Of a stretch of 64,000 nt of DNA, positions 1 through 12,276 are shown in pieces. A program made the position numbers and the translations under genes. A model generated the notes under the pieces. It saw nothing but the letters and a program-made list of their open reading frames with translations. It was not told the DNA's origin and did no database searches. Source of the stretch: Craspedostauros australis (taxonomy: Eukaryota > Bacillariophyta > Bacillariophyceae > Mastogloiales > Achnanthaceae); NCBI GenBank assembly GCA_026770025.1, contig JAMXDE010000045.1, forward strand, positions 372,001 through 436,000, written 5' to 3'. How positions within the stretch are numbered: the first letter of the stretch is position 1; each line of letters starts with the position of its first letter.

Positions 1-2214
1 AATAGCATCGACGAGATCTTGAGATGACTCTGTGGTGCCGACATCATCGCTATCACCGTTGTCATCGCCATCCTCATTGCTCATGTCATCCTGCTCATCG
101 CCATCGGATGAAAACACGACAGAGACATCCACGTCTTCACTGTCGCTGTCGCTGTCGCTGTCACTATCACCGCTATCCTCCGATTGTGATCCATCCGCCA
201 TGCCGCTGACAACGGCACCTGTCGCGAGCGCAGCTGCGCCGACCGCCACTGCAGCCCCAGCGTACTGACCGCGACGCCCCGTGGATTCTTGCGGCTCCTT
301 GTCATCGTCAATCGTTTGCGAGGCGCTGCGGTCCGCATTCTGCGCCTCCAACGCCTCCTTGCGTTGCTGCAAGGAGAGATTCTGTTTGAGCGCTTCATCC
401 TGGTTGGGATCGACGATCTTCTTGGGAGGCGGCGGCGCCGTCGCGGTTGTGGTCAATGTATCCATGCGCTCCTGCAGCGTTCGATTTTCCTTGATGAGAA
501 CTTCTTCGGACGTGACGTCGATCGTCTTCTTGATGTCTTGGTTGTTGGATTCCTGGACGTAATCCGTCTTGCGCACCTCCAGCGAGACGTTGGATTTCAG
601 CGCCTCGTCCTTGGAAACGTCCAAGAACTTCTTGATGCGCGTTGGCGATGGCAGGACGCCTTCGTCATCCATATCGGAATCATCGTCTTTGCCGTTGATG
701 TCCATCAAGATGGGCTCACCGAATTCGTCGTACTTCATCTTCTTCTGCTTCTTGATGCTCTTGACGAGCGCGCGTTTACGTTCGGCGCGTTGGAATTCCT
801 TGAGAATGCGTTGCTCGTCGCAGCGGAAGTGGTACCGTTCCCAGAATTCACGTTCGGGGACCTCCTCGCCTTCGACGACCAGCTCCGTGTAGAATTGACC
901 GACAGTGTCGGGATGGTGCTCCAAGGTTTCGTCGCGCTGTTCCTGCTGCGCAGTCCACTGCTTGCGAAAGTTGAGCAAGAAATCCGACGTATCCTGTTGC
1001 AGGATGTGATCTTCGGCGTCCTTGGCATTGTCGGGTGATGATGCCGCTGCAGTGGATGACTGTTGTTGGATGGGGACCGTGTAGGTTTCGCGTTGCTGCC
1101 GCCTGTGCTCGGCTTCCTCCGCAATGCCCTTGATTTTGCGTCCCGACTTGGTGACACGGCTTTTGCCTGACTTGACCGAGCGACTTTCGTCAATGGCTTC
1201 CATGGATTCGAGGGATTCTCTGGAGACGTTGATCGCGTCCGGATCTCCGTCGCTTGCTGACATGGATGATTTGCCCCGGTTCTCGTGATGATGATCGATG
1301 TCGCCAGTGGACGACGTGACATTGTAGTTCTCGCGACGATTGGACACGGAGTCTGCAAAGTCATCCACGTTAGGCACGGTCCGAGCCGCCTTCTTTTTGG
1401 CCGACTTCTTGGCCTTGCGCTTGTACTTGGACAATCGCTCCTGCACGGTGCCGCCCGGTTGATTGCCGTCGCTGCTGTTGGAAGATGTCTCATCGGATTC
1501 CATGTCATAATCATCTTCGCTGCCATCCTCTTCCTCTTCGCCGTCGCTGATCATCATGGCTCCGTCATCCTGTGTCTGCTGCGGATTGGCATCTTCACCA
1601 TCGGGCTTGCCCGTCGCCTGCTTGTACAGCGACATGCGGTCCCTCAAGGACATTCCCACGCTGGGTGCCGCAACGGCGGATTGATCTTCATCGATGTCAT
1701 CATCGATATCATCATCCTCATCCGATCCGGATGAGTAATCCGACTCGTCCTCGTCGAATTCCGTGATGAAGCTCTGCACGCTCTTGGCCTCGTTGGCGTG
1801 ACCGACGGTCGTGCCGATGATGCCGCTCTCCGTGCTGCGCAACGAGGATGGCTTGGCCCGCCTCATCTTCTTCTGGCGGCGTTCGAGGAAGCGGATGATG
1901 CGATTCTCGTCGCAACGGAAGAGGTACCGCTGCCAGAAGTCGCGTTCCTCCACGATCTCCTGCTGCACGACATACTTGTTGTGGTACTTGGTGAGGGACG
2001 TGACGTGCAGATCGAGCAGCCGCCGGCGTTTCGTGCCGTTCCAGGATTTGTCAAAGTCCTCCAGGAAGTTGAAGAGCTCGTTCTGGATGAAGGCGTCGGG
2101 GATGTCATCTGGGTTGGGCAGCGGTTCCAAGTAGGTGCCCTCTAGATTGCGCAGCCGGTCGGCCTCCTGGTTGCTCAGCTTGCGCAGCTGGTGCTGCTGC
2201 GACGTCACCGACAT
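1..2214 (-). CDS. BSD-domain protein, 3' end beyond the window
   Basis: The minus frame from the ATG at 2214 stays open for 738 codons and leaves the window at base 1, so the C-terminus is missing. I checked this frame for stops over its whole length and found none. Two BSD-type modules are visible, each with the family's aromatic core: Phe93-Trp94 followed by RYLFRCDE, and Phe457-Trp458 followed by RYHFRCDE. Between them lies an acidic, Ser-rich and Lys-rich linker with two related short motifs, LRDRMSLYK and VQERLSKYK. Near residues 530-620 there is a coiled-coil stretch in which an ALKxNxSLxxRK unit recurs. Around residues 650-672 is a small-residue, Gly/Ala-rich segment that could enter a membrane, followed by a Ser-Asp run. 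BSD domains occur in TFIIH p62 and in synapse-associated proteins, where they act as interaction modules. The exact role here is unknown. It is a paralogue of the gene at 12277-16848. Confidence 0.8.
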   Translation of the reverse strand, partial: MSVTSQQHQLRKLSNQEADRLRNLEGTYLEPLPNPDDIPDAFIQNELFNFLEDFDKSWNGTKRRRLLDLHVTSLTKYHNKYVVQQEIVEERDFWQRYLFRCDENRIIRFLERRQKKMRRAKPSSLRSTESGIIGTTVGHANEAKSVQSFITEFDEDESDYSSGSDEDDDIDDDIDEDQSAVAAPSVGMSLRDRMSLYKQATGKPDGEDANPQQTQDDGAMMISDGEEEEDGSEDDYDMESDETSSNSSDGNQPGGTVQERLSKYKRKAKKSAKKKAARTVPNVDDFADSVSNRRENYNVTSSTGDIDHHHENRGKSSMSASDGDPDAINVSRESLESMEAIDESRSVKSGKSRVTKSGRKIKGIAEEAEHRRQQRETYTVPIQQQSSTAAASSPDNAKDAEDHILQQDTSDFLLNFRKQWTAQQEQRDETLEHHPDTVGQFYTELVVEGEEVPEREFWERYHFRCDEQRILKEFQRAERKRALVKSIKKQKKMKYDEFGEPILMDINGKDDDSDMDDEGVLPSPTRIKKFLDVSKDEALKSNVSLEVRKTDYVQESNNQDIKKTIDVTSEEVLIKENRTLQERMDTLTTTATAPPPPKKIVDPNQDEALKQNLSLQQRKEALEAQNADRSASQTIDDDKEPQESTGRRGQYAGAAVAVGAAALATGAVVSGMADGSQSEDSGDSDSDSDSDSEDVDVSVVFSSDGDEQDDMSNEDGDDNGDSDDVGTTESSQDLVDAI

Positions 2215-3721
2215 GCTCTTTCGTGTTGATTGGGTTGTCGATGATCTGTTATTGTTGCTGGTGTGATGTAGTGTGATGTGATGTAGTGTGATGTAGTGTG
2301 GTGGTGGCGCCTCGACCACTTGCACGAATATGTACGTACAGTATGTACGTACAGTATGTACGTATAGTACGACTATGTGCGTCTCCAACTCAACTCAACT
2401 CAACTGAACTCAACTGAACGATTCTTTGATGGGTTCGTCAAGATCTTGTGATGGCCCTCGGATGCAATCCGGTGCACCAATACTGTCGCTCCAGCGTGGT
2501 CCGATCGAAGCCGACGCAAGGCCGTTGTGCACGTGCGAGTGCGTGATGGCAACGAATACCGAGCAGCACGAAGCAACAGAGATGAATCTCGTCTCTCCGT
2601 TCCTCGGATGCAGGTGGAGACCTCCGCTTCAGTCCCAAGATCTGCAGCGTTCAGCGTCGGAAGCAAGATCTGCAGCGATGCTGTCAACAACAACGTGTGG
2701 GTTGTTGGGACTGGTAGCAACTATCAAAGGTTGTCTCCTCCTCCCGTTGCTCTTGCTCTTGCGGCCCTTCGTGTATGGCGGCTGCTCGACTTTCGCATGT
2801 GAAGTGTTGAACGATGCAACACGGACACCGCGTATTCGGATGATCTTTCGCGTTGCGTTCATTTTCTGTGTGATCCTTCTGCTTCGGATGTTCGCCAACG
2901 TCGTTTGGATGGAACTCCGCGAAAAGCGAAAACGGGAAACCCATCATGTGTCAAGGCACCTCCGTGCGCGATGATACGAAGTCAGGTCATTCCATCCATT
3001 GATTCGTTCGACTAATTCGTGGTCATCCGTTGGGAAAGGAGGCAATTGTATTCCTCACTTGTTTGGATACTCTTCGCGACGGCGCAAACGTGGTGGGCCT
3101 GTGTAGAGTTTGGACACTCCTTCTCTATCTCTATCTCACTCTGGGAAATGCTCGTCTGGAACATTCTCGTCTGCGATTGCCTCTCTCGCCCGACGTAAGG
3201 AGACTGCCGCATGTCCCCAAGATGGCAACTGCAGCGCAACACAGCAAACGCCAAGGACGCCTGCTGTCGCCTGCTCTGCGCCTCCTCCATCCATCCGTTC
3301 CACCAATACGAATGCTCCTGCCGCCATCGTCCTCGAACAAGAGTAAGACAGGAATGTTCCTGCTGCAATTTGGCAGAGCGCCCCCAACAGCACGACCGAT
3401 GAGCACCACATCACATCACATCACACCACTCGAACATTCTCGTATCATTGTTTGCGAAATGCAATCAATGCAAATATTCGTGTACTTATACTTGTACAGT
3501 TGTTAATCCTAATGCTCGCATGTCTCCTTGGGCATGCATGCCCGCATCGCTCTGAGTCTGTACGGACCGTTGACTTGCTCTTCTCGGCTTGCGGCCGTCT
3601 AGTTTCCTGATGCAGTTGAATTGGCCATAACGTTGCAGCCTTTTGTGCGGATATTGTGTCATTTCGCTCTGCCCCTGTCCTGCCATGCCCTACTCTCTCT
3701 CCCTCCCACACACGCTGCTCT
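2215..3721. other. Intergenic region, no convincing gene
   Basis: About 1.5 kb between the start of the BSD gene and the 3' end of the LRR gene. Apart from the repeats at 2261-2419, I see only open frames that overlap on both strands and look unlike coding sequence. One 182-codon frame (2426-2974, plus) has a hydrophobic stretch, but it is compositionally patchy and I do not call it. Confidence 0.6.
2261..2419. repeat. Cluster of simple tandem repeats upstream of the BSD gene
   Basis: Three different short repeats stand side by side just upstream of the BSD gene. First is an array of GTGATGTAGT-like units (2261-2301). Second are three 13-bp units, GTATGTACGTACA with small variations (2328-2366), each holding the palindrome TGTACGTACA. 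Third is a run of CAACT/GAACT units (about 2386-2419). They lie 50-200 bases upstream of the start codon at 2214, so they sit in the promoter or 5' UTR of that gene. Confidence 0.8.
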
Positions 3722-6700
3722 TCAAGCATCGATTTCGTCACCATCGGCCAGTAAGCACAGCCGTGTAGCGCGATCGCAGCATGCGGAACAGCATTCGCAT
3801 GGGATCGCGGGGTCTTCGGTGGGATTGCAGTCCGTCTGAAGGAACTCAAAACGGTCGGGCTTGTCGTCGTGGGCCTCGCAAATTTCCGTTGGCATGGAAC
3901 CCACCATATCATTCAGATGCAACCAAGCCAATCTCAAGGGGAAAATTTGCCCGAGCTCAGATGGAATTTGCCCGGTCAAGCGGTTTCTGCTCACCCGGAG
4001 CGCTTGCAACAATCCCAACCTGCCGACGAGGGGGCTCAAACTCCCAGTCAGATCATTCGCTTCCAACAACAGGAAGGTCAGTCTGTTCAAGTTGAACAGC
4101 TCATCCGGGATCTTGCCGTTGATCTTCGGCGACTCTCCGATACGAAGATCTGTCACTCGCACCAATCGGCCAATTTCGGATGGGATGGTTCCTGTCGATT
4201 GGTTGATTGCGTCGGAGATGAGCGTTCCGTCGATGATCACAATCCACGGACCGAAACGGAGGAAAACGGAAGATGGTAGCCACGGTGTGGAGAGATAAAC
4301 ATGAGATGTACGTGCGTATGGTGGTGTACGGTGCGAGGATGTGTTGGTATGCCTGGAAGTGCAATGCGCGGCAAGCATGCCGCCGATACAACGCCATACT
4401 CCAGCAACAGTTCGGTCATCTGCCTCCTTGCTTGTGTGGCCGCGTACGAGTACACCCACGCACGCACAGAGTGCCGAACTACCAGTATTCACTCGTTCAG
4501 ATGCGCGCAAAAAAAAAAAACACATGTAAGAACGTACCTTCCATCTTTGTCGACTGAAGCCACAACTCGTTAAGTTGTGTCAAGCGACCGATCTCGGTGG
4601 GGATATTTCCATCGAAATCGTTGAATCCCAATCTCGAAAATGCAAGCGACCGGAGCTTTCCGATCTCGGTTGGGATGGGACCGTGAAAATTGTTCTGGAA
4701 GAGGTGATATCCCTTCAAACCTGTGAGCCGACCAAGCTGCGTGCTGATCGTTCCATCCAGCATGTTGTCTCCGACGTTGAAGTTCGACAGAGTGCCGTCA
4801 GCTTCGTAGTAAATCTCTGGAATCTGGCCTGTCAGCATGTTTCCGTGCAGCTCGAGGTTTCCCAAATACGGCATTGCTGCGTATTCCGTCGGCAGCGTCC
4901 CGCGGAGGTCGTTGTACCCTAGCGCGATGCTCTGCAAAGTGGGAAACTTGGCCAACTCGGACGGCAGGGTTCCAGTGAGGTTTTGACCGACTGCATTGCG
5001 CACGTCATGAATCAAGAAGGGGGATACGACGGCGGCGGGTGACCGAGTCGATATGCGACAAAGTAAACGAATAAATGAATTGAAAGGTGGAGGAATGAGC
5101 GGGTTGCGGCAGTGAACGGCGAAGTTTGGGTGCGCTTGATTGCTTTTTTGTGTGTCGGGCATGTGACCAACAGAGACAAGGAAGCATCATGATGAAGCCA
5201 CAAGCTCCAATTGTACAGGCAGATCTCCGCCACAAAGTTGCACCCCCACGATGATGGTTCGTTACCACGCTTGTGCACAAATACTTACATAGTCTGATTG
5301 CAAACGCGGTCGTGCTCTGTGGGTTTGGTCCACAATTGATGCCCTGCCACGAGCATTCGAATGCCCCACTCAACCACCGAGTCCTGCCTGGGACGGGAGA
5401 GAACGCGATGTTGTCATTCTCGTCACGCTTGATTTCCTGGAACACGCAAGTGTCATCTTCTCCCTCATCTGCCTTGCCGCAAGACCTCCACTTGGTGGTT
5501 CCACCGTTTGTCGTGGAGAAGTAGAAGAAGGCCAGCATGTATCGCTGGAAGAAGTTTCCGCTCGTGATGCTGAGCTGCATCGGATCTTCTTCCACCAACC
5601 ACGTGGCGGCCTGATGGTGCGGTGTGCCTTCCTCGTACACCTTCTCACCAATAAAGCGAGACAGAACCAAACGGATCTCGCGATCCTTCGTTGTGGTTGG
5701 GGCCTGCGTTGGTGGCAAGGTGCTCAGTGTGTCGATTTTCTTCTCGGCGCTCTGGGTGCTGTCGTCGCTTGGCAAGAACACAACGACGATGAGAATGAGC
5801 AGGATGACCGTCAGGCAGGTCAGCACGCCGCCGATGGTGTAGAGCTGAACTCGGCGGTTCTTGTACATCGGGGGTTTGGCGTCGGGCATGTACTCGATGG
5901 CTGCGGGGAGGTACTTTGTTTCCTCCTCATCCTCCTCGATAGCGATGGCAACGGCAAGCTGGTCGTCACCGAGCATGGGCATTTGCATCTCGCCGTACTC
6001 CACCGCTGGTGCGGAGGCCATACCGCGGTCCGCCGTAGTCGTGATGCCTGCAGGCATGGCCGAGTTGTAACCACCGTGCGTTCCCATGGTCTCGACATGG
6101 GGCCCATCGACGGCACCCATCGCGCCGCCGCCGTATCCATCGCCGTTGTCTTGCTTCAGCGGATCTTCTTCATCGTGCGACTTCTTCATCGTGAGTGATG
6201 CGAACTGAGCATCCGAATGCTGCTCCGGGCGACTGCTGTGAGCGCGGTTCTCGTTTTCGGCTTGCTGCTGCTCCAGCTGGGCCATCTTGGTGTTGAGCCT
6301 GTGCGCCAGCTCGTCATGCGGCGCTTCGTTGGATGTTGCCGATGGCTTGCCTGGTGCAGACTTGTCGTAGTACCCCATGGCTTCGGTAATCGCGTTGGCA
6401 CCTTTCGGGCTGATGTTCTTCGAAGCTGCTTGCATGCCGCCGGCGGATGCCGAAGCACGTTGGGGATCCATCTGCGCGAGCTTGTCCTGCAGACGCTTCT
6501 CCTGCTGTTGCTCCATCGTCAGCGACGTGATAGAGGATGACGACGCCGGGCGGGCTGAAGTGGACATGGTTGTGACTGCGCTGATGGTCGCGTGAGAGTC
6601 GTCTGGCTGCGATGCAGCAGAAGCTGAATGAGTTGAACCGTGTTGCAAGCGATGACGGCTGCCACGTCCGATGGCATTGGAGGCTGCCTCCACCTTGCGC

Positions 6701-8397
6701 CGCGCGCGCTCTTCCAAGGCCATGGCCTGACTGTTCGACACGGATCGGGCCCCAGACACGGAAGTGGAAGAAGTCATGACGGAAGCGTCATCATTCATGG
6801 CGACAGAACCGCCACCGGCGCCAGCCCCAGAACCGCCACGGCGGCCAGATCTGTCGCGACGAGAGGTGAAGGACGATGCAGCGCCCTTTGCAGACCCCTT
6901 CATGTTGGGACTGGCGTGGCCGTTGGATGCATCCGCATCTCCGTCCGATACCATGGGTCCGACAGAAATGGCCCCAGGACGCATGGTCGCCTGTCCAGTC
7001 GCGCCTGCGCTTGCACGCATCTTTTCGTGGCGATCACGTTGTTCTTGCGTCGTCTCGCTGTTCCGCATGGACGAGGTGGTGACTGGTGCGACGGTTGCGG
7101 CGGCGTCGGCATTCTGCTTCATGCTGTACGATGGTGGTGGCATCGGAGTTGCGGCGGATGCTGCGCCCTGACTCGCACGGAGTTTCGCCTGACGGTCCAT
7201 CTCGTCACGCGAGAGGGTTCGTCTGTTGACGGAGGATGTGGTGACTGGACGCACGCCTGCGTATTCGTCCGATGGCTCCGCATTGCCTGGCTGCTGGCTC
7301 ACGACGGTGCTGTTGAAGGCACTTGCCACGCTGCCGCTCATGGTGCTCGTGACGCTGGTGTTGCGCTGATTCATGGCGCTGCTGGCGCTGCCTGCACCGT
7401 TTCCATTGTTGTTGAGGCGGCGCGCAGCACGTCGCGCCCTGGACTTGGCGACAGCGTCTTGGTGCTCTCGACGGGAGTTGGGGGACATCTTGGCCAGGTC
7501 CTCAGTGGTGACCTGGGATGCTCGCGCAGCGTTGTTGTCATCACCATCGTGGCTTTCGTATCCGCCAGGCACTGACATGGCACCGACTTGCGCGGATGAT
7601 GGTGCGCCGCCTGGGCGACCGGAATACCGGCCTCCGTCACGCAGCGCCAACTTCTCGGCTCGTGCAGACGATCTCGCAGACATGGTGCTGGTGTTGCTGC
7701 CGCGTGACATCGCGCCGACGCTGTTGGCAGCGGAAGACCGCGAGGACGAGACCGAGACGGCCCCCACACGCATGGCTCCTGTGGTGTTGCGACTGGCACG
7801 GATCTGCGCCTTGATTTCGGCATCTGTTTGTTGGTGAGCGCTGGCTCGGTCCAGTTCTGCTGTTGTTGCTGTTGTTGTTGCGTTCGCAGCCGGAGCAACC
7901 GCAGCAGCACCAACGCTCACGGCTCCAGGTGATGGTGCAGATGTGGCGGGAAGAGTGGCGCTCGCCATCACCAGACCGGGCGCCAGCTGCATGGATCCCG
8001 CGACGAGTGCGGGACCAGAAGTGGCCATGGCCGAAGCCATCGTGGTCGAGGTGGCAGACGAAGCGCTGATGGTGGTGCTTTGGAAGGAGAGTGCTGGTCC
8101 TCCAGTGGGACCGGCCATGGCCGTGGCTCGCATCGCGCGTTCGCGTGCCTTGATGGCTTCATCGTCCGCAATGGCAGAGCTGGCTGCTCGTTCTGAAGCG
8201 AGCTGCATTGACGGTTCCTCCATGATGGAGGGGGAAGTGAAGTGGCTACCGTTCATGTTGCTGTTGTTGTTGTTGTTGGTGGTGTTGTTGCTGTTGTTGT
8301 TGGTGTTGTTCATGTGATTATGGCTGTTGCCAATGCCACTCCCGGCATGGTTGTGATCATCGTCATCATCGATGTACACGAGATCGTCGTCGTCCAT
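3722..8397 (-). CDS. LRR receptor-like membrane protein (three exons)
   Basis: Joining exons 8397-5289, 4990-4538 and 4191-3722 gives a continuous 1343-residue protein. The introns have a GTAAGT donor (intron 4991-5288) and a GTACGT donor (intron 4192-4537), both with CAG acceptors, and the reading phases match. Both junctions restore LRR text (RLFGQNLTG, and KMEG joined to TIPSEIG). Residues 1-845 are Ala/Ser/Thr/Asn-rich and carry a loose recurring unit around RxxKxRAS. One membrane helix spans about 852-876. After it come a conserved cap with paired aromatic and Cys residues (QRYMLAFFYFSTT, then WLSGAFECSW), about ten plant-type LRRs (LTGTLPSEL, HGPIPTEIG) and a C-terminal cluster CECCSACC. 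There is no signal peptide and no kinase domain. I infer a type II orientation with the LRRs outside the cell or in a lumen. Ligand and partners are unknown. The start at 8397 was chosen because the frame upstream looks like UTR. Confidence 0.85.
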
Positions 8398-11300
8398 GAT
8401 CTGCCTCAATCGCTCCGAGTGGGTAGGAGTCGGCTCTGCAGTAGTAGTAGTAGTAGTAGTAGTACGGTGGATGGTGTTGGTAAGTTCAAAAGAGCCCGGG
8501 TACAATAGGGGGTTGAACGTCGACAAGTACCGTGCGTAACAGGCCGAGGGGCAGGGTGGCCGTAGGTATGGTGCAAGTTGACAACGACAAGGTACAGGAG
8601 AGTGTTGGTTTTGTGAGTTTGGCTGAAACGAGACAGAAATCAAACACGCAACAGCGGGTGGTCGAGCGATCAAGCGCTTTGGGCGACCGTATCAATCAAA
8701 CGCACGTATCGCCACCAACACAACACCAGCATCCGGCGAAAGCAAGAAAGCAGCACAGAGCCTTTCCCGTTCTCATTTTCACTGGTTACTGTCTTCTCGT
8801 GTCAAGACACAGTGCGAGCCATACCACACAAGACGCTCGGGCGATTCCACACAGCGGTCAATTCTTTGTCATTTCCCCTCTCGAGGGCCGACGTACCGCC
8901 TTCTGCTGACATGATGCGAGGTGGCGATGTCTTCGTGACCTGCCGCCGTTTTTATCGCTGTTTGTTCCTTTCAAGTGCGTTAGTTCCTTTGTGATCTTGG
9001 TGGTGATCCTTGCGGCACCAATGCTTGTGCAGAAAAGCCGCTGCTGCTGTTGTGGGGCTACAGTCGCACTTGTGGGTGTATGGCAACGAGTGAGTGTTGT
9101 GCCTGTGTTCTGTTTCGATGTTTCCTTGTCGCTTCGTGGCTTTGTTGTGGCTCGCGAGCACTTCCAGATGCAAACTCCCTCTCTCTCTCTCTCTCTTTGT
9201 GTGTGTTGCCGTCTCCCCAAACGCTGCTGAGTTCAGATCGTTCCAAAGCCAATCAACCCCTTTGTAACTGCGGTTGATGCGGTCGTAGTCAATGTGGATG
9301 TTGTGTGTTGCAGATTGTGCGTTTGTGTGCTTGTATTGTTGTCTTCCTCCCTTGTTCTTGCTGCTGTGCGCACCGGCGATGTCGCTGGTGTCGATTCACC
9401 GCCGAAAACCAGACACATGACTCTCATGTTGCGCCCCTGTTGTTGTTTTCGCCAGAGCATTGTTCCAGAGTTGTTTGCGGGTGATTGTCGTATCCACCAC
9501 CACAGTCACACACATCGACGATAAAAGTCTCCGCAAACGGGAATCGCGCAAACCAGTCGGTCCGCGCATGTCACGAGTCGCCTGCGGATGCCTTTCGCGT
9601 CGTTGAAGCGAAGATTGAGTCGGGAATTGAGAACGAAATCGGGATTGAGGCCGCATTTATCGCGTTGCGACACATCAGCGACACCGCTGACAAATTCAGT
9701 CTAAGTGTGCTGATGACGACTCCATTCAATCCGGTCTTGGCCATGACCGATTGCAAAAAACAAGCCATCGAGATGGAGGATGCTTGTACCTGCCTACTCG
9801 GCTTGGTGTAGTTCGCTACCCACTGGTATGGTGCAGCGATGTTCCCATCTGTGCTGGGTGCTTGCCCCGGAGAGATCACAGGAGGAGGAGTTGGTGGGCC
9901 GAAACGCGAAGTGATACAACTGACATACGACGAGTCGAGCCAATGTACCTATGGTGGCGTGAGGTGCTGCGCCACCCACCGTCCGCAGAGATAAATAACA
10001 GAGGATGGAAGGCGAGAACAGGGTTAATTGAATCGCGTTCTATTGTTAGAGTAGACGAGGCCAAACGAAGATCGGATTCAGGTCGTGGTGACGACCGAGA
10101 GTCAGTTGCGATGGTGCTTCACTCACCAGTACCTGCTACATGTTTGCGATCCCATGGCCTCCCTCTCTTTGGAGGCAGTCACAGATCACCCACACGTCTC
10201 TGCCCGTCTGCCATGCCAGTGGGATGACCCTTTTGGCGCGTCCTGGTCATGTGGCCAGCTCCGATTCGGTTGCTGCGGATGATACTTAGCCATCTCTTCA
10301 GATCATGAGTTTCCCTCCGGTTTGTTGCGCCGTTCAAATACGACTACAAGTATGCTTCATCTCCTCGTGCGACACGATGCAGCAGCCTGCGACGCCTGGA
10401 AGTGAAGAGGAAGAAGCGGAGCGCATCAAGAACGCCAGGTTGTGGCTGGGCGCGGCCGTCTCTTCGTGTTGGTGCCAAAGGAAGGCTCCGCAACGACCGC
10501 CTCCACCAATGCCTCAGCTCAGGCTCTTGGACACATGGTGTGAGAGGATGCATCGAGAGGCGTGAAGCATGGAGCATGGTAGGGCATATCGTTCTAACCT
10601 GTTCTGTTTTGCACTGCTTCCTTCCTCCTGCGATCGCTATCGTTCCTGTTTGGGCATCAACGACCGAGGAGATATCATCGACAACAAAACGCCCGTTCTA
10701 TATCTACATTTATGTGTTAGGCAGCTATGTCATAACTCGGTTCCTGTGCTCCGTACACAGCTGCAAATGATACTTCAAGAGAAGGACTCTACTCCATGAG
10801 ACTACTACACGCTTGGTCTCAATTACGGCTGATTTGACGAACGCTAGGAAGAGACAGATTCTCTCCCGAAGAAAGACCGTTTTGATACAACATGGTGTTA
10901 AATAGTGTGGCAAGGCAGGTCGTGGTCATCTGCACGACCGATAAAAACGCAGCAGTAGAGATTTCAAGATACGACCGACGGACAATCAATGTGCCACAAG
11001 ATGTCAACCGGTACGTCGTTTGTACTCAATACCTATGCGATTTCACGCTCGGGATAGGACCACCACGAAAGGCTGTCGCGTCTTGTTGGCACTGTGCGCG
11101 ACGAAGGCACAAAACCACTGTTCGTGTCTGGACGCGATGGAACGCTTCATCATCGTTTTCTTGCTTCGTGCGAGGTGTCGGAGGTACTCAACTTCCGCCT
11201 CCGCATTCGACATCTTGCGAAAACAAGGAACACGCCACCATGACAACGTCCTCGACAAATAAACGGTTGTGCACAATCGGAGCGCGCCACTCGCCGCAAC

Positions 11301-12276
11301 ACCGAAAACGAGGCAACCGAGACACGCAGTGGCATCCTGACCACCACGAACAGCAGCAACAAAGGCGCGAAGCACAAGAGCGGACGCGCATTCGCAGGAG
11401 CATCAACCAGCGCAGAGCCAGCAAGACCCAAAGCAGGCTCAGGCAACCGCAACCAACGAAACCGCAACTGCCAAGATCATTTGAACAGAGGAGAGAGCAG
11501 GGGCAAAGAGAGAAGACGGCAGCCAAGAAGCAAAGTTGGTTGTGACCTTGGCAGCCGCCGCACAAGTCTCGCAGGGTCGCCCACCAGCAACAGCATCCAG
11601 CAGAGGAAGGAAGAGAAGCAACCAGGGGCAGTGTCTCTGAGAGGTCAGAAGGGTAGACCCATTTCTTGGAATCTCCTTCCGATTTCAGTGCCACCCACGA
11701 AGGAAGGAAAGAAGCAAAGGATAAAAGCGGGCGCGCCATCCTTTGGAGTGGAGTGGAGCATAGATCGTTCGTGTCGGAAGCTCGTACGACTACTCCGGCG
11801 GCGAATAGTCACAACTCCAAACGAAAGAGAACACAGCACAGGAGGAGGCAAGCAAGAAAGCAACGGCAAGACAAGGCAAGCAAGACAAGGCAAGCGAAGG
11901 GGAAAGAGAGGAAACACTCTCTCTCTCTCTCCACCTTGCGTCAACGCCGACGCGCGCACCTCCAGTCCCCAACACATTGACTGAGTGGCCGAGTGATCGA
12001 ACGATTCCATGGGCGCCCTCCATCGTTGAACGCCAAGCCCATCAAAGCGTCCATCCCTCACACGAAGATTACTGTATTGGAATAGAGTACGAATACTGCA
12101 TATCAGCACCCATCGGCGGCCGTCCCAGCAGGAGGAAAGTCTCGGGGACATCATCCACACCGTCCCACACCTGTATTAGTACCATACGGTACGACCGACA
12201 GACAAGGCATCAACAGCATTAGCATCAGCAAACAGCAAACAACAAACAACAGAAAGAAGAGAGAGAAGCAGCGGCC
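8398..12276. other. Long divergent intergenic region
   Basis: Nearly 3.9 kb separate the starts of the LRR gene (leftward) and the second BSD gene (rightward). It contains CT-rich tracts at about 9178-9196 and 11916-11933. Several 100-220-codon frames overlap each other on opposite strands (for example 9485-9811 plus against 9571-9879 minus, and 10892-11545 plus against 11188-11739 minus). None has a recognisable domain or steady coding composition. The region probably holds both promoters and long 5' leaders. Confidence 0.6.
8441..8464. repeat. (GTA)n microsatellite in the 5' UTR of the LRR gene
   Basis: Eight GTA units lie about 45 bases upstream of the ATG at 8397. They read as TAC units on the coding strand. 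They are probably in the 5' leader. A CTGCAG directly follows on the coding strand and could be a 5'-UTR intron acceptor, but this is not certain. Confidence 0.85.

Noticed and set aside
2426-2974. A 182-codon frame with a hydrophobic stretch
   Set aside because: Composition is uneven, no homology is recognised, and frames of similar length overlap it on the other strand.
6640-7575. A 311-codon plus-strand frame inside the LRR gene
   Set aside because: It lies opposite the Ala/Ser/Thr-rich tail of the LRR protein and shows only His/Gly/Arg-rich shadow composition.
10892-11545. A 217-codon frame in the long divergent gap
   Set aside because: It is Arg/Gln/Ser-rich without any domain and is opposed by equally long minus-strand frames. 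It is more likely leader or promoter DNA.
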